Assembly (NCBI GenBank): GCA_016000265.1
Contig: JAECRL010000012.1
Coordinates: 1-64,000, forward strand
Source of the DNA: Burkholderiales bacterium
Lineage (GTDB): Bacteria; Pseudomonadota; Gammaproteobacteria; Burkholderiales; Burkholderiaceae_C
Direction: 5' to 3'
DNA: 64,000 nucleotides
Position numbers and translations under genes: made by a program. The notes under the pieces are model-generated. The model was not told the origin of the DNA. It saw only the letters and a program-made list of their open reading frames with translations, and ran no database searches. This document shows positions 62,210-64,000 of this stretch, piece by piece (position 1 is the first letter of the stretch; the number at the start of each line of letters is the position of its first letter).

Positions 62210-64000
62210 TCATTGCGGCCACAGCGTGATCTGGTGACCCGCGGGTTCTCCTGCGACGACCTGGATGGGCGCCGTCGGGAGCAGGTGGATGCCCGGCGGG
62301 CTCAGCAAGATGCGCGTGAGGACCTCGGCGCCGTCTTGCGTCAGGGACAGCTTGGCGCTGCGGCGCGGCAGCAGCGCGCGCACCAGCCCCAGGCCGGAGA
62401 CGCCTCCGGGCACGCGGTCCAGGCTGAAGCCTTCGGCCAGCCGCCCCGGGCTGCGGATGTCGATGCGCACGCCCTGCTCGTCGGCCACGAAGCGGCAGCT
62501 CAGCGCCTGCTGCCCCGGGCCGTGCTTGTGGGCGTTGGTCAGCAACTCGTTGAGGCTGAGCGCGATCGGGATGGATTCGGCCTCGGGCAGCTGCCAGTCG
62601 CCCGCCGGCTCGCCTTCGACGTGCAGGTGAATGGGTCGCCCGAAGGTGCGCTGCACGGACTGCGAGATGGCTTCCACCACGGCTTTCAGGCGCAGTGGCC
62701 CGCCCGTTCCCACCTGCAGCCCGTAGACCTGCGCGATGGCCTGCACCTGGCCGACCACCTCGGAGATGGCCGGGGCGACTTCGGGCTTGCGCGCGGCGAT
62801 CTGCTGCAGCAGGCCGGCCACGCCTTGCAGGTTGTTCTTGATGCGGTGGTGCACCTCGCGCACGAGCATCTCGCGCTGCGCGATGGCGGCCTCCAGGCGC
62901 GCCTGTTCGGCCGCGCGCTGCTCGGTGATGTCGGAGGCGACCATCAGCAGCTGGTCGGCGCTGTCGCCCCCTGCGCTGCCGACCCCGCCAGCGCTCAGCG
63001 GCAGGTAGTTCACGTCCCAGATCTGGGGGCCGCTGCGGCCGTTGACGGTGTGCTCCTTGTGCACGGCCTGGCCGCGATCCAGCGTCGCCAGGATCTCGTC
63101 GCGCAGCTGGCGGGCGCGCTCGGGCGGGAAGGCGGCCTCCAGCGGCTGCCCGATGGCGCGAGCCGGCTCCTGCCCCATGAACGCGGCGCTGGCCTGGTTG
63201 GCCTGCAGCAGCGTGAGCTGGCGCGCGTCGACCAGTTGGATGGCCATCGGTGCCATCTCGATGATGCGTTGCAGCGTGGCCTGCGCTTCGGCGGACTCGG
63301 CCTCGGCGCGGCGGCGGCGGTCGATGTCGAGCAGGGCGTAGGTGGCCTGGCGCTGGCCGAGCTCGTCGAGCGTGACCACGGCGTTGCCCACCACCCAGAA
63401 GACGCGACCGTCGCGGCCCACCACCTGGCATTCGAAGGTGTGGGACTGGCCGTCCTCCAGGCTGTCGAGGTAGTCGGTCAGGCGGAAGGGGTGGTCCAGG
63501 TCGGGCGTGGCGACGGTGCTCAGTGGCTGCCCGACGAAGTCGGCCAGGTCGCCGGCGAACATGCGGCGCGCTGAGCGGTTCATCCAGGCGATGCCGTGCA
63601 CGTCGATGGTGACGATGCCCACGAACACCGAGTCGAGGATGGCGCGGGTGCGGTCGGCCTGCAGCGTCAGGTTCCATTCGGCGCGGTGTCGGGCGTCGAC
63701 GTTGACGAAGGACGCGATGAAGCCGTCTTCCGGGCGGGTCGGGTTGACCAGGCGCATGGCGACCTCGGTCCACAGCGCCTGGCCGGTGGGGGTGATGCGC
63801 AGGGCGCGCTCGCCTTGCCAGTGGCCCAGGCTGCGCAGCACGCTGCTGACGTCGGCTTCGGTGTTGAGGTCGACCTCGGTGGCGTACAGGGTGTGCAGGC
63901 GGCGCCCGCCCAGGTTCACGTCGGGCTCGCCGATCAGGTCGGAGAGGGCCGGGTTGGCGCTCTGGATGTGGTCGTCGCGCACGAAGGCGATGCCCACCCC
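62210..64000 (-). CDS. PAS-containing HisKA_2-type sensor kinase (5' end outside window)
   Basis: The C-terminal 596 residues of a soluble-looking kinase; the gene continues past the right edge. At least three PAS domains are visible (GIAFVRDDHIQSANPALSDL; FVGIVTIDVHGIAWMNRS; MAIQLVDARQLTLLQANQAS). The HisKA_2 dimerisation/phosphoacceptor motif REVHHRIKNNLQGVAGLLQ and a HATPase (SLNELLTNAHKHG; GVSGLGLVRALLP) follow. HisKA_2 kinases pair with ANTAR response regulators, and the gene 102 bases downstream is one. The signal sensed is unknown. Confidence 0.9.
   Translation of the reverse strand, partial: GVGIAFVRDDHIQSANPALSDLIGEPDVNLGGRRLHTLYATEVDLNTEADVSSVLRSLGHWQGERALRITPTGQALWTEVAMRLVNPTRPEDGFIASFVNVDARHRAEWNLTLQADRTRAILDSVFVGIVTIDVHGIAWMNRSARRMFAGDLADFVGQPLSTVATPDLDHPFRLTDYLDSLEDGQSHTFECQVVGRDGRVFWVVGNAVVTLDELGQRQATYALLDIDRRRRAEAESAEAQATLQRIIEMAPMAIQLVDARQLTLLQANQASAAFMGQEPARAIGQPLEAAFPPERARQLRDEILATLDRGQAVHKEHTVNGRSGPQIWDVNYLPLSAGGVGSAGGDSADQLLMVASDITEQRAAEQARLEAAIAQREMLVREVHHRIKNNLQGVAGLLQQIAARKPEVAPAISEVVGQVQAIAQVYGLQVGTGGPLRLKAVVEAISQSVQRTFGRPIHLHVEGEPAGDWQLPEAESIPIALSLNELLTNAHKHGPGQQALSCRFVADEQGVRIDIRSPGRLAEGFSLDRVPGGVSGLGLVRALLPRRSAKLSLTQDGAEVLTRILLSPPGIHLLPTAPIQVVAGEPAGHQITLWPQ

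Noticed and set aside
1..64000. CRISPR arrays, insertion sequences, or known anti-phage gene clusters
   Set aside because: No regularly spaced repeats, transposase genes or recognisable defence genes were seen; the only mobile feature supported is the tRNA-Ser element.

Overview
This window is a chromosomal segment of a high-G+C betaproteobacterium, most likely Burkholderiales. The evidence is the gene order tpiA-secG-tRNA-Leu-nuoA..N-DUF2818-NUDIX-DUF1178, the PEP-CTERM proteins, the fused pabB/pabC gene, and the high-G+C codon use. The genus cannot be fixed from the sequence alone.

Layout. (1) 1-2524: nitrate uptake genes (nrtB start, nrtA) and an ANTAR regulator. The nrtA leader carries a near-perfect sigma-54 promoter, a two-hairpin ANTAR-type element and an intrinsic terminator, which reads as a complete transcription-attenuation switch. 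(2) 2568-8774: tsaD, a PhoD-like phosphatase, rpsO, pnp, tpiA, secG. (3) 8984-25324: tRNA-Leu(GAG), the complete 14-gene complex I operon nuoA-N, then DUF2818, a NUDIX hydrolase and a DUF1178 gene broken by one in-frame amber codon. (4) 25390-29591, minus strand: a PEP-CTERM protein with a PhoX-like phosphatase, and an FAD oxidoreductase with a DUF2069 protein. (5) 29665-40936: YihY, a CBS protein, aroC, gloA, pabBC, dsbB, ridA, comEC, a CorC/HlyC-type membrane protein and apaH.

(6) 40978-44816: tRNA-Ser(TGA) followed by a 3.75 kb integrated element. The last 23 bases of the tRNA gene recur at the far end of the element. Inside are a decayed tyrosine integrase and three unrecognised genes.

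(7) 44858-50337: a second PEP-CTERM protein, then a minus-strand set: a lipoprotein truncated haemoglobin, an exported cupredoxin-like protein and a membrane GGDEF-EAL protein. A DUF3034 outer-envelope protein is encoded divergently. I read this as a candidate extracytoplasmic haem/copper sensing module that feeds c-di-GMP signalling. (8) 50380-50560: a dense run of strong hairpins upstream of the NAD(P)H-hydrate repair gene, a candidate structured RNA. (9) 52234-64000: six consecutive signalling genes: a diguanylate cyclase, a response regulator with GGDEF-EAL, a large hybrid kinase with two receivers and Hpt, a short kinase, and a second ANTAR regulator with a HisKA_2 kinase that runs off the window.

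The strongest leads are the complete nitrate leader switch, the truncated haemoglobin/cupredoxin/c-di-GMP locus, the hairpin array, the tRNA-Ser element, and the amber-interrupted DUF1178 gene.
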